5,882 nucleotides of DNA from Candidatus Krumholzibacteriia bacterium (GCA_028706585.1 JAQTVX010000145.1:1-5882), one strand, 5' to 3'. Shown: positions 1-5,882, numbered from the stretch's first letter. Numbers and translations: made by a program. Notes: generated by a model from the sequence alone, not told the origin.

Positions 1-1195
1 CCGTCGACCCGGCCGGCGAAGCTCCCGCTTCGACGGCCTGGGAATGTGAAAGGGTCTGCTCCGCCGTCCCGGCCTGCGGCAGGCCACGCGAGGTATCGGA
101 CCCCGTCACTGCGGCCAGGCTCTCGGCACGCACGCCCGCCGGACCCGGCCGCTGCGCCGTGCCGGCCTCATTGTTGGATTCCACGACGGCAGGCGACGGC
201 GTCCCGCGCCCCTTGCTCTCGCGAACGGTCCGGTTTATGGCCGCCCACCAGATGATGAACGCGGCAAAGAGGATCGCGATGCCTATTCCGGCGACGCGCA
301 GCATGCTGACGCGCGGTCCTTTGCCCGCCTCGCTCGGGATGGGTTCCTCCGCGACCTTGGCCGCCGGGATCACCGGGAGCATCTTCTCCCCGCGCGGCGC
401 TTCGATCGAGAGCTTCGCCGGCTCGACCTTGCTTTCGGCCGGTTTCGCCGGGGCCGGGCCGCTCACCGGCGCCTGCGCTCCCTTCCCGCAAAAACAGACA
501 AGCTCGATCGGCGGCACCTTCTCCCCCCCCATCACTTTCAGATTCCGCTGGAGCTCGCCCTCCGACATGTCTTCGATTCGACAACACAGGACTATGCCAT
601 CGACGAGGCCGGCGAGCGGATTGACCTTCGCGTCCTCCGTGTAGAGCGTGGAGCAGTAGATCACGACGTCATGTTTCGCGCGCACAAACTCCCGAATCTT
701 CTCGAACTCCCTGAGGGCGAATGGAATGGTTCGCGAAACGGGGAACGAACCCGGCCCCGTAACGCTCACGCCCTCGATTCCGATCGAGTGCGCGACTGTC
801 TTGAGCGAGCTTCCGTAGAGGAGCAGATCGAGAAATCCGTGCTCCTCGATGTTCTCGACGAGCCCGCTAAGGCCGGGATGCAAGAAATCGCAATCGACGA
901 TGAGCACGCTCTTGCCGTGCTGCGCCAGAGAGTGGGCTATCTGGAGCACCGCGAAATCACGCGAGAGCCCCTTCTCTCCGACGGAAAGCGCGAGAAACGC
1001 GGCTCCAGATCGCTCCTTTATCCGTTTCTCGATTTGCGCTCCGGCGTCCTTGAAATGGCCGAGCTCGCTCGCCGAGGAGAAATCCCTGTTGTCCATGAAG
1101 GCGCGCATACGCTCCTCATCGATGAATATCGTGTATCCGCCCTCCACGGCATCGCATGAGCCGTTCTTCGCCTTTCCCCGCTCCTCACCGGTCAT
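1..1195 (-). CDS. Membrane-anchored protein with degenerate MinD/ParA/CpsD-like P-loop domain (partial, C-terminus off left edge)
   Basis: This open frame has 398 codons and no stop before the window edge, so the C-terminus is missing. Residues about 64-222 resemble the fold of ParA/MinD ATPases and CpsD/Wzc-type tyrosine kinases. The most telling part is GKSVLIVDCDFLHPGLSGL at 94-112, which matches the family pattern 'GKRVLLVDADLRRPSLH'. The P-loop position (about 71-79, SVGEKGLSR) lacks the GKS/T signature, and the Walker B-like strand HDVVIYCS (175-182) has Cys where the family has Asp. ATP binding is therefore doubtful. A G8-encoded junction at 222-225 leads into a Pro/Ala/Glu-rich linker (about 240-297). 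A single membrane helix follows at about 301-320, then a Gly/Pro/Ala-rich tail. The likely topology is N-terminus in the cytoplasm and tail in the periplasm. A periplasmic domain such as SPOR could lie beyond the edge, but this is a guess. The start is chosen for its strong Shine-Dalgarno and its position one base after the selA stop. Its function is unknown; a scaffold or regulatory role is inferred. Confidence 0.82.
   Translation of the reverse strand, partial: MTGEERGKAKNGSCDAVEGGYTIFIDEERMRAFMDNRDFSSASELGHFKDAGAQIEKRIKERSGAAFLALSVGEKGLSRDFAVLQIAHSLAQHGKSVLIVDCDFLHPGLSGLVENIEEHGFLDLLLYGSSLKTVAHSIGIEGVSVTGPGSFPVSRTIPFALREFEKIREFVRAKHDVVIYCSTLYTEDAKVNPLAGLVDGIVLCCRIEDMSEGELQRNLKVMGGEKVPPIELVCFCGKGAQAPVSGPAPAKPAESKVEPAKLSIEAPRGEKMLPVIPAAKVAEEPIPSEAGKGPRVSMLRVAGIGIAILFAAFIIWWAAINRTVRESKGRGTPSPAVVESNNEAGTAQRPGPAGVRAESLAAVTGSDTSRGLPQAGTAEQTLSHSQAVEAGASPAGST
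523..530 (-). repeat. G8 homopolymer tract inside the degenerate P-loop gene
   Basis: Eight consecutive C on the plus strand read as eight G in the minus-strand gene, covering the end of codon 222 (Met) through the first base of codon 225. The reading frame is consistent on both sides as given: the P-loop-like domain lies before the tract and the membrane helix after it. The tract sits at the domain-linker junction, so a one-base slip would remove the membrane anchor. Confidence 0.8.
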
Positions 1196-1196
1196 T

Positions 1197-2615
1197 TCAA
1201 TCACTCCCTCCGGAGAATATTCCGAACCCTTCTGCGAGCTTCGCGATCAATATTCCTTCCTCTTCTGTGCGGATCGTTCTCGGATCGATGATCACCGAGC
1301 ACCCCTTGACGCGCGTGAGCACGGAGGGGCTTCCCGCGCGCAGGATCGCCGAGAAACGCTCGGCTTGATCAGAGGCAAGGTTAATCTGCACGACGGCCGT
1401 CCGCAAGGGATTTATCGGGAAGCTTCCCCCGCCGATCGACGACTCCGATTCCTCCACGGCGACGCCGATGTCTCGGGCGCACGACTCCTTGAGGCGCGCT
1501 GCGATCCGGACGGCCCTCTCGCGCACGGATTCGATCGATTCGGTTATCATCCGAAGCGACGGGATCTCATCGAAACGCCCGTTCCAGTAATCGAGAAGCA
1601 CCCGCTCGAGCCCCGCAAGCGTGAGCTTGTCGAGACGGAGAGCGCGCGACAGGTGGTTCTCCTTCATACGCGCGATCAGATCGGAACGGCCGACCAGGGC
1701 GCCCCCCTGCGGGCCTCCAAGAACCTTATCGGTGCTGAAGCATACGAGATCCACGCCGCTCTCGAGCACTGTCTCGATTGAATCCTCACCCTCGATCCCC
1801 CTTGTTCGCAGCGGGTAGAGAACACCGCTCCCCTGGTCGTACATGACTGGAACACCGTGCTCCCGCCCGATCTCGGCCAGCTCAACGAGGGACACCTCGT
1901 TCGTATAACCCACTATGCGGTAATTGCTCGTGTGCACTTTGAGCAGGAGCGTGGCCCCATCGCGTACCGCCTTCTCGTAATCCTTGCGATGGGTCCGGTT
2001 CGTCGTTCCCACCTCGATCACGCGCGCCGCGGCGAGTGCGAGAATCTCCGGAAGACGAAAGCTCCCCCCGATCTCTACGAGCTCTCCCCTCGAGATCGCA
2101 ACCGCGCCGGCGCCGGCGAGCGTCTGCACGGCCAGCAGCACCGCCGCCGCGTTATTGTTCACGACGAACGCGCCGCCCGCGCCGGTGATGAGGGACAAGA
2201 GCCGCGCGACCCTGAGCCCGCGCTCTGTGCGCTTGCCGCTTTTCAGATCTATCTCGAGATCGACATAACCGCTCGCGGCAGCGGCGATCGCCGCGCATGT
2301 CTCCGCAGCGAGCACCGCGCGTCCGAGATTCGTGTGAAGAACGACCCCTGTCGCGTTGATAACGCGGCGTACGCCCGTCACGGAGAGAGCATCGAGCTCC
2401 GCTGACACTTCATCCGCGATAGCAGAGGCGATATCTCGCTCGCCAATCCGATCAACCGAACCATTGAGCAGCGCCTCGCGGTGGCGGTCGATCGATTCCC
2501 GCACAATAGCCGTTATCCCCTTCCTGGAAAGGAGCGTGACACGCCGCGAGATGCGCTCGTCCTCCAGAACCTTCTCGACTGATGGTAATTTCTTGAGCGA
2601 CGATTGAATATCCAT
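1197..2615 (-). CDS. selA: L-seryl-tRNA(Sec) selenium transferase (selenocysteine synthase)
   Basis: SelA is a cytoplasmic PLP enzyme. It converts seryl-tRNA(Sec) to selenocysteinyl-tRNA(Sec) using selenophosphate, which supplies Sec for UGA recoding. At 472 residues it matches the usual length (E. coli about 463). The N-terminal helical region has the family opening LKKLPSVEKVL (7-17). The catalytic core shows INATGVVLHTNLGRA (86-100), VDLEIDLKSGKRTERG (118-133), NNNAAAVLL (153-161), SRGELVEIGGSFRLPEI (175-191), EVGTTNRT (201-208), KVHTSNYRIVGYT (226-238) and YDQGSG (259-264). The PLP lysine is Lys297 in STDKVLGGPQ (294-303), the counterpart of E. coli Lys295. No key motif is missing. The start is supported by an AAGG sequence nine bases upstream and by the family N-terminus. 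The partner genes selB, selD and selC (tRNA-Sec) are not in the window. The gene downstream on the same strand is an unrelated membrane protein. The identification is very secure. Confidence 0.98.
   Translation of the reverse strand: MDIQSSLKKLPSVEKVLEDERISRRVTLLSRKGITAIVRESIDRHREALLNGSVDRIGERDIASAIADEVSAELDALSVTGVRRVINATGVVLHTNLGRAVLAAETCAAIAAAASGYVDLEIDLKSGKRTERGLRVARLLSLITGAGGAFVVNNNAAAVLLAVQTLAGAGAVAISRGELVEIGGSFRLPEILALAAARVIEVGTTNRTHRKDYEKAVRDGATLLLKVHTSNYRIVGYTNEVSLVELAEIGREHGVPVMYDQGSGVLYPLRTRGIEGEDSIETVLESGVDLVCFSTDKVLGGPQGGALVGRSDLIARMKENHLSRALRLDKLTLAGLERVLLDYWNGRFDEIPSLRMITESIESVRERAVRIAARLKESCARDIGVAVEESESSIGGGSFPINPLRTAVVQINLASDQAERFSAILRAGSPSVLTRVKGCSVIIDPRTIRTEEEGILIAKLAEGFGIFSGGSD
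1204..1211 (-). promoter_or_regulatory. Strong Shine-Dalgarno inside the selA 3' end
   Basis: On the minus strand GGAGGGAG ends eight bases before the ATG at 1195. The same bases encode the last Gly-Gly-Ser of SelA. With the stop codon at 1199-1197 and only one base before the next ATG, this fits translational coupling. It also fixes the start of the downstream gene, which no database match could confirm here. Confidence 0.75.
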
Positions 2616-2651
2616 TTCCCTTAACCTTGTTACTCAAGCCGGATTTGCCAT

Positions 2652-2680
2652 CTTCTACCATATATTGTAGGTAGCGTCAA
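2652..2680 (-). promoter_or_regulatory. Candidate overlapping promoter P2 for selA
   Basis: On the minus strand, a -35 box TTGACG (2680-2675; 5 of 6 to consensus) is followed after 17 bases by TAGAAG (2657-2652; 4 of 6). It overlaps P1, shifted 12 bases toward selA. Either this or P1 could be the real promoter, or both could be used. The -10 box is the weak part here, so P1 is slightly preferred. Confidence 0.35.
2655..2674. repeat. Short inverted repeat over the selA promoters
   Basis: CTACC (2655-2659) and GGTAG (2670-2674) form a five-base inverted repeat around a ten-base AT-rich centre. It lies across the candidate -10 boxes and could be an operator half-site pair. Five-base arms arise easily by chance, so this is only a pointer. 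Confidence 0.25.
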
Positions 2681-2692
2681 CTATTTTCCCAA
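2664..2692 (-). promoter_or_regulatory. Candidate sigma70-type promoter P1 for selA
   Basis: Read on the minus strand, a -35 box TTGGGA (2692-2687; 4 of 6 to consensus) is followed after exactly 17 bases by a -10 box TACAAT (2669-2664; 5 of 6). The predicted transcript would start near 2657 and have a leader of about 40 bases before the selA ATG. The region is AT-rich compared with the surrounding genes. It is a prediction from consensus only, and the organism's own sigma-factor preferences are unknown. Confidence 0.5.
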
Positions 2693-2830
2693 CATATAGG
2701 CGTGCCTTCGGGATAATCCTGCGCCCCCAACGGATGGACAAAGGACCCGGCCCGCACGCGCTCCAGGCGAAAATGCTCCTTGATGAAGAGTGATGCTTCT
2801 GTTAAGAGTGAAAAACGTGAAGCCTCGAAA

Positions 2831-2835
2831 AGGAG
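2831..2835 (+). promoter_or_regulatory. Shine-Dalgarno of the amidase lipoprotein
   Basis: AGGAG lies six bases upstream of the ATG at 2842, which is ideal spacing. The resulting protein begins with a proper lipoprotein signal peptide, so the start is well supported. Confidence 0.75.
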
Positions 2836-2841
2836 CCTCTG

Positions 2842-5154
2842 ATGAAGCGAAGGTTGCGCCATGTATGGATCCTCTCTTTCTTCTGCGCGCTCATACTCTC
2901 AGGGTGCGCCGCCCATAAACCTGGGCTCGAAGGCCTCTACTCCGGTCTCAAAGAACAGCCGGCGGCGATGGATGCGCGCGTTCTCACAGGAAAAGTGATA
3001 GTGATCGACCCTGGACACGGCGGAGCGCTGCACGGGGCGCTCGGCGCCGACAGCTTGCGCGAGGAGGACGTGAATCTCGGCATCGCGCTCTATCTCTGGG
3101 GGCTCTGCAAGGACGCTGGAGCGGACGCGCACCTGACGCGGACGGCCGATCGTGACTATCTGCCATCCGGCTCGAATGAGCCGGCCGACGATCTGAATGC
3201 GCGCATGGAGAAGGCGAATGGGTTGAGCCCGGACGTCTTCATCTCGATTCATCACAATTCCAGTCTTCCAGTGCGGCGGGACGTGAACAAGATCGAGCTT
3301 TATTACCGCGCGAGCGACCCGGGCGCCTCGCTCGAGCTCGCGCAGGACCTCCAGCTGCATCTGGCCCGGAACCTCGGCATCGAAACGTCGGAGGTCAAGC
3401 CTGGCAACTACTACGTTCTGAGGTCTTCGACGGCTCGCGCGGCGGTGCTCGGAGAGGCGAGCTATCTCTCGTCACCCGCCGTCGAGGAACGGCTCAAGCT
3501 CTCGGAAAAGCAGAGACTCGAGGCCGAAGCCTATTTCCTGGGTCTCGTCGAGTATTTCTCGAGGGGGGTTCCCAGCATCGCGAGAATCTCGCCCGCGCGC
3601 GACACTATCGATAGCCCGACTGAAATTTGCTTTTCGGTGCGAACGGACGGCGGGATTCCGATCGATCCGGCATCCGCGAGAATCGCCATCGGGCCGCGCG
3701 AACTCCCCGTGCCGTTCGATCCAGTCACCTCGACAATGCGCATCGCTCCCGATCCCGCCCTTCCGAATGGAACCTATGTAGTGTGGGGAAGCGCGCGAAG
3801 CACGAGCGGAGCGACGGCACGAAGCCGGCCGTTCACGATACTCCTCGCGCGTCCGCCGCGTTTCATATTGCCTCTCGCGCCGGATGAGAAGCCCGGTGGG
3901 ATCGTCTCGTTGTCAGCGATCGTACTCGACGCGCTGGGAATGCCGGCGGCAGACGGCACGCCGGCAGCGGCGCGCTCTATCAAGGACGGAACGACGCGTT
4001 CCGGGATCTGCATGAACGGAATGTTCACTGTCGAGGTTCCGCGCGAGCTCGCCGTGGAGCCGTTCGTATTGACGGCGTCCAACGTCGTTGACACGCTGCG
4101 CTTCGCCGCTCTCGTAGAAATTCCACGCATCGCGGTCATAGCGCAAGACGCGCTCACCGAAGAAGGGATCGATGGCGCGACCGTTCTTGTGGGTTCTAAA
4201 GAGAGCTTCGCCACAGACGAGCAGGGACGCCTTCTCATTCCCTCGAGCGGCGGCGCCGAGACGCTCCTCGTCACCGCGGCCGGCTATCGACCTTTTCTCA
4301 TCGACGCGGAGATGACGCGCGGAGAGTCTATCATCGTTCGCGTCCCGCTCGATCCTCTTTTCGGCGGCGTTTTCAACGGCAAGAGGATCGCGCTCGATCC
4401 TGCCGGAGGCGGAACCGATTCCGGAGGCCGGGGCAGCGGCGGCCTCAGAGGCGCCTCGGTGAATCTCGCGGTGGCGCGCGAACTGCGCGACCTCCTCGAA
4501 CGCGCAGGGGCCAGCGTCACGCTCACGCGCCAAGGGGACGAGCCGATCTCCGCGCAGGAGCGGGTCTACATCGTCAACCGATCGAACGCCGATCTCGCAA
4601 TCGGCATCAGACACGGCGCGCCGAACGAGCCCGCCGATTCGCCTCGCATCGCCCTTTACTACCCCGGAAGCAAGCGTGGGCTCGCGATCGCGGAGAGATT
4701 TGCCTCATCCCTCGATTCCCTTCCGCCCCAGGAAACCTTCGCGACCGGGGAGTGCGCTGGCGTCTTCCTCCAGCAGACGGCGTGCGCGGCATGCGAGATC
4801 TACTGCGGCCCCGTTGAGGATGAGACCCGCGAGATCCTGATGATGAAACCTCAATGGCTCCGTTTCGAGGCCGAACGGATGCTGGGAGCGACAGCCGCAT
4901 ACTTCGGATTCGAGGCCGCGCAGCGCGGCATCTGCACTGTTAGAGTCGTCTCGCGTGGAGAGCCGGCAGCAGACGCGTCAGTCGACATCGACCGACTGTT
5001 CACTCGAACGACGGACGCGAGCGGCGTGGTTTCATTCGACCTGATCGATTCGGGATCGCACCTCGTCACCGTCCGGGCGTCCGATGGGCGCTCGGCGCTC
5101 GTCATGATACGGGTTGCTTCGGACGCTCATGAGTTTGTCATAGAGCTCCAGTGA
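2842..5154 (+). CDS. Lipoprotein N-acetylmuramoyl-L-alanine amidase with tandem Amidase_3 domains, the second degenerate
   Basis: This is a predicted peptidoglycan hydrolase that cuts the bond between N-acetylmuramic acid and L-Ala. A lipoprotein signal (basic residues, hydrophobic core, lipobox LSGC) puts the lipidated Cys at 22. Ala at +2 favours the outer membrane, with the enzyme facing the periplasm. Amidase_3 domain 1 (about 50-241) has zinc ligands His59 (DPGHGG), Glu74 (REEDVNL) and His137 (ISIHHN), and catalytic Glu205 (LGEASYLS), so it looks active. Next come a bacterial Ig-like module (about 247-335, with LPNGTYVVWGSA), a further beta module (about 338-425) and a carboxypeptidase-regulatory-like module (about 428-504). 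Residues 512-690 are a second Amidase_3-like domain. There Ala521, Gly537 and Arg590 replace the zinc ligands, and only a Glu (652) matching the catalytic one remains. Another regulatory-like beta module (about 697-770) ends the protein. At 770 residues it is much longer than simple amidases. The start has AGGAG six bases upstream. A TonB-family gene follows after 22 bases. Domain limits are approximate. Confidence 0.93.
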   Translation: MKRRLRHVWILSFFCALILSGCAAHKPGLEGLYSGLKEQPAAMDARVLTGKVIVIDPGHGGALHGALGADSLREEDVNLGIALYLWGLCKDAGADAHLTRTADRDYLPSGSNEPADDLNARMEKANGLSPDVFISIHHNSSLPVRRDVNKIELYYRASDPGASLELAQDLQLHLARNLGIETSEVKPGNYYVLRSSTARAAVLGEASYLSSPAVEERLKLSEKQRLEAEAYFLGLVEYFSRGVPSIARISPARDTIDSPTEICFSVRTDGGIPIDPASARIAIGPRELPVPFDPVTSTMRIAPDPALPNGTYVVWGSARSTSGATARSRPFTILLARPPRFILPLAPDEKPGGIVSLSAIVLDALGMPAADGTPAAARSIKDGTTRSGICMNGMFTVEVPRELAVEPFVLTASNVVDTLRFAALVEIPRIAVIAQDALTEEGIDGATVLVGSKESFATDEQGRLLIPSSGGAETLLVTAAGYRPFLIDAEMTRGESIIVRVPLDPLFGGVFNGKRIALDPAGGGTDSGGRGSGGLRGASVNLAVARELRDLLERAGASVTLTRQGDEPISAQERVYIVNRSNADLAIGIRHGAPNEPADSPRIALYYPGSKRGLAIAERFASSLDSLPPQETFATGECAGVFLQQTACAACEIYCGPVEDETREILMMKPQWLRFEAERMLGATAAYFGFEAAQRGICTVRVVSRGEPAADASVDIDRLFTRTTDASGVVSFDLIDSGSHLVTVRASDGRSALVMIRVASDAHEFVIELQ

Positions 5155-5159
5155 GACGT

Positions 5160-5164
5160 AGGAG
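5160..5164 (+). promoter_or_regulatory. Shine-Dalgarno of the TonB-family gene, long spacing
   Basis: AGGAG lies five bases after the amidase stop codon and twelve bases before the ATG at 5177. The spacing is longer than usual. No better site serves the alternative in-frame ATG at 5207, so the upstream start is preferred with moderate confidence. Confidence 0.5.
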
Positions 5165-5176
5165 CGGGTTCTCAAC

Positions 5177-5845
5177 ATGGGGAGAATCAGCGAGCATGAC
5201 CGGACAATGCGAAAGAGGCTCCTGCTCATTTTTCCCGCGGTGATCCTCGCGCACCTTCTCGCTCTCGTGACGCTCGCGCGCGTCGACCTTATGCATAACA
5301 TGATCACGCTCGGCTATCGGGGTCCGCTGACTCTGGAGCCCGAAATCTCCATCCTGGACAACAGAACTCCCGAGAGCAGAGTTACATCCAAGGAGCGGCG
5401 CGCGATGGTTGTCCAGAACGTTTTCATCGAGGGAGAGGACAAACCGACGCGCGTGAAGGGGAAGGAAGAACCGCACAAAGAGGCGGAGAAGAAGACGGAA
5501 CAGATGATCGCCTTGGAAGTGCCGGGTGATTACTCGTTCCGCACCTACCCGTCCCACGCGAGAGTCCCCTACCGCGAGGACTACGTCATCCTCCGAATGG
5601 TGAAACCGGAGTACCCGTTCGACGCCCTCGCCAACGCTGAAGAGGGATACGTGCTCGTCGAGGCATACATCGACGCCGGCGGCGCCGTGAACGAAGCATA
5701 CGTGAGGAGCTCGTATGGACCCCGCAGCTTCGAGACCGCCTCGCTAACCGCGGTGAAGCAGTTCCTCTTTCAGCCGGTGCGCGAGAATGGAAAGCCGATA
5801 TCGTTCTGGGTAAGCTTCCTCGTGCGGTTCCAGCTCCGCCGCTAG
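5177..5845 (+). CDS. TonB-family protein (energy-transducer-like, C-terminal TonB domain)
   Basis: This 222-residue protein has a short basic N-terminus, one membrane helix (about 14-34) and a periplasmic remainder. The C-terminal domain (about 142-220) follows the TonB pattern: VKPEYPFDALANAEEGYVLV, then IDAGGAVNEAYVRSS (165-179) and FQPVRENGKPISFWV (198-212). These correspond to the family's 'P.YP..A....EG.V.V...D..G.V..A.V..SSG' and 'F.PA..NGKPV..WV'. TonB proteins carry proton-motive energy from ExbB/ExbD to outer-membrane receptors. The helix keeps a His (26), as in E. coli TonB, but the Ser normally four residues before it is Val22. The linker is short and Lys/Glu-rich (about 85-110) instead of the usual long Pro-rich spacer. 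It follows the amidase gene by 22 bases and is probably co-transcribed. No exbB, exbD or receptor gene is visible. Met11 is an alternative start, but only the first ATG has a nearby Shine-Dalgarno. The family call is firm; the true job (transport energy or structural envelope link) is open. Confidence 0.9.
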   Translation: MGRISEHDRTMRKRLLLIFPAVILAHLLALVTLARVDLMHNMITLGYRGPLTLEPEISILDNRTPESRVTSKERRAMVVQNVFIEGEDKPTRVKGKEEPHKEAEKKTEQMIALEVPGDYSFRTYPSHARVPYREDYVILRMVKPEYPFDALANAEEGYVLVEAYIDAGGAVNEAYVRSSYGPRSFETASLTAVKQFLFQPVRENGKPISFWVSFLVRFQLRR

Positions 5846-5882
5846 CGTGCGCTCCTCAGCGTTTCGAATTCCACGGCGCGTT

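Larger units (their letters stand above)
2616..2841. other. Divergent intergenic region between selA and the amidase gene
   Basis: This 226-base region separates two genes that point away from each other. The selA side (about 2616-2700) is AT-rich and holds P1, P2 and the inverted repeat. On the plus strand a -10-like GATAAT lies at 2712-2717, inside a small palindrome GGATAATCC (2711-2719), but its -35 position is poor, so the amidase promoter remains unassigned. AGCCTC occurs twice (2821-2826 and 2834-2839), flanking the amidase Shine-Dalgarno. No tRNA, riboswitch or terminator was recognised. Confidence 0.6.

Noticed and set aside
168..587. Minus-strand frame of 139 codons in another phase of the partial gene
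   Set aside because: It is Arg/Gly-rich and without motifs. The phase containing the membrane helix is continuous with the domain upstream, so there is no need to invoke a frameshift.
159..1159. Plus-strand frames at 159-644 and 671-1159
   Set aside because: Both are antisense to the minus-strand gene whose frame shows a P-loop-like fold, a linker and a membrane helix. The plus-strand frames show no domain.
849..1781. A 310-codon plus-strand frame opposite selA and the degenerate P-loop gene
   Set aside because: It lies antisense across two genes, one of them certain (selA). Its product is rich in Arg, Ser and Pro with no recognisable motif, typical of a shadow frame in GC-rich DNA.
2734..2793. 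A 19-codon plus-strand leader frame ahead of the amidase
   Set aside because: There is no Shine-Dalgarno in front of it and no attenuator-like hairpin or codon run that would suggest a leader peptide.
2616..2841. tRNA-Sec, riboswitch or SECIS-like hairpin near selA
   Set aside because: I looked for cloverleaf arms, a T-loop and a stable hairpin beside a UGA and found none that hold together.
3913..4614. A 233-codon minus-strand frame opposite the amidase
   Set aside because: The plus strand here encodes recognisable beta modules and an amidase-like domain. The antisense product has no recognisable features.
5842..5882. A possible minus-strand gene tail entering from the right edge, ending with TAG at 5844-5842, or alternatively a plus-strand start at GTG 5847
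   Set aside because: Only about 12 codons are visible and both strands stay open over that length, so the sequence cannot decide between them. No Shine-Dalgarno precedes the GTG.

Overview
The window looks chromosomal and GC-rich, from a diderm (Gram-negative) bacterium. It encodes an outer-membrane-type lipoprotein and a TonB-family protein, and its SelA shows that the organism makes selenocysteine. The mix of genes and their divergence from textbook forms would fit an uncultured lineage such as the FCB-type candidate phyla. That placement is a guess; nothing here proves a taxon. There are four protein genes, no RNA genes, no mobile elements and no CRISPR array.

Left half, minus strand (1-2615): selA encodes the PLP enzyme that converts Ser-tRNA(Sec) to Sec-tRNA(Sec). 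One base after its stop codon comes a second gene, which runs off the left edge. That gene encodes a protein with a degenerate MinD/ParA/CpsD-like nucleotide-binding fold, a Pro/Ala-rich linker, one membrane helix and a low-complexity tail. It does not appear in six-frame lists of complete ORFs because it has no stop inside the window. The two genes look translationally coupled. Two overlapping sigma70-like promoters sit just upstream of selA.

Middle (2616-2841): a 226-base divergent intergenic region holds the selA promoters, an inverted repeat over them and the ribosome binding site of the rightward gene.

Right half, plus strand (2842-5845): a 770-residue lipoprotein carries an intact N-terminal Amidase_3 (N-acetylmuramoyl-L-alanine amidase) domain, several Ig-like or carboxypeptidase-regulatory-like beta modules, and a second Amidase_3-like domain that has lost all three predicted zinc ligands. 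After 22 bases comes a small TonB-family protein with an N-terminal membrane anchor and a good TonB C-terminal domain. These two probably form an operon for cell-envelope work: cell-wall cleavage plus a link across the periplasm.

The most interesting items are the active/dead tandem amidase architecture and the apparently nucleotide-binding-deficient membrane protein coupled to selA. Both are 'pseudoenzyme' cases read directly from lost motif residues.
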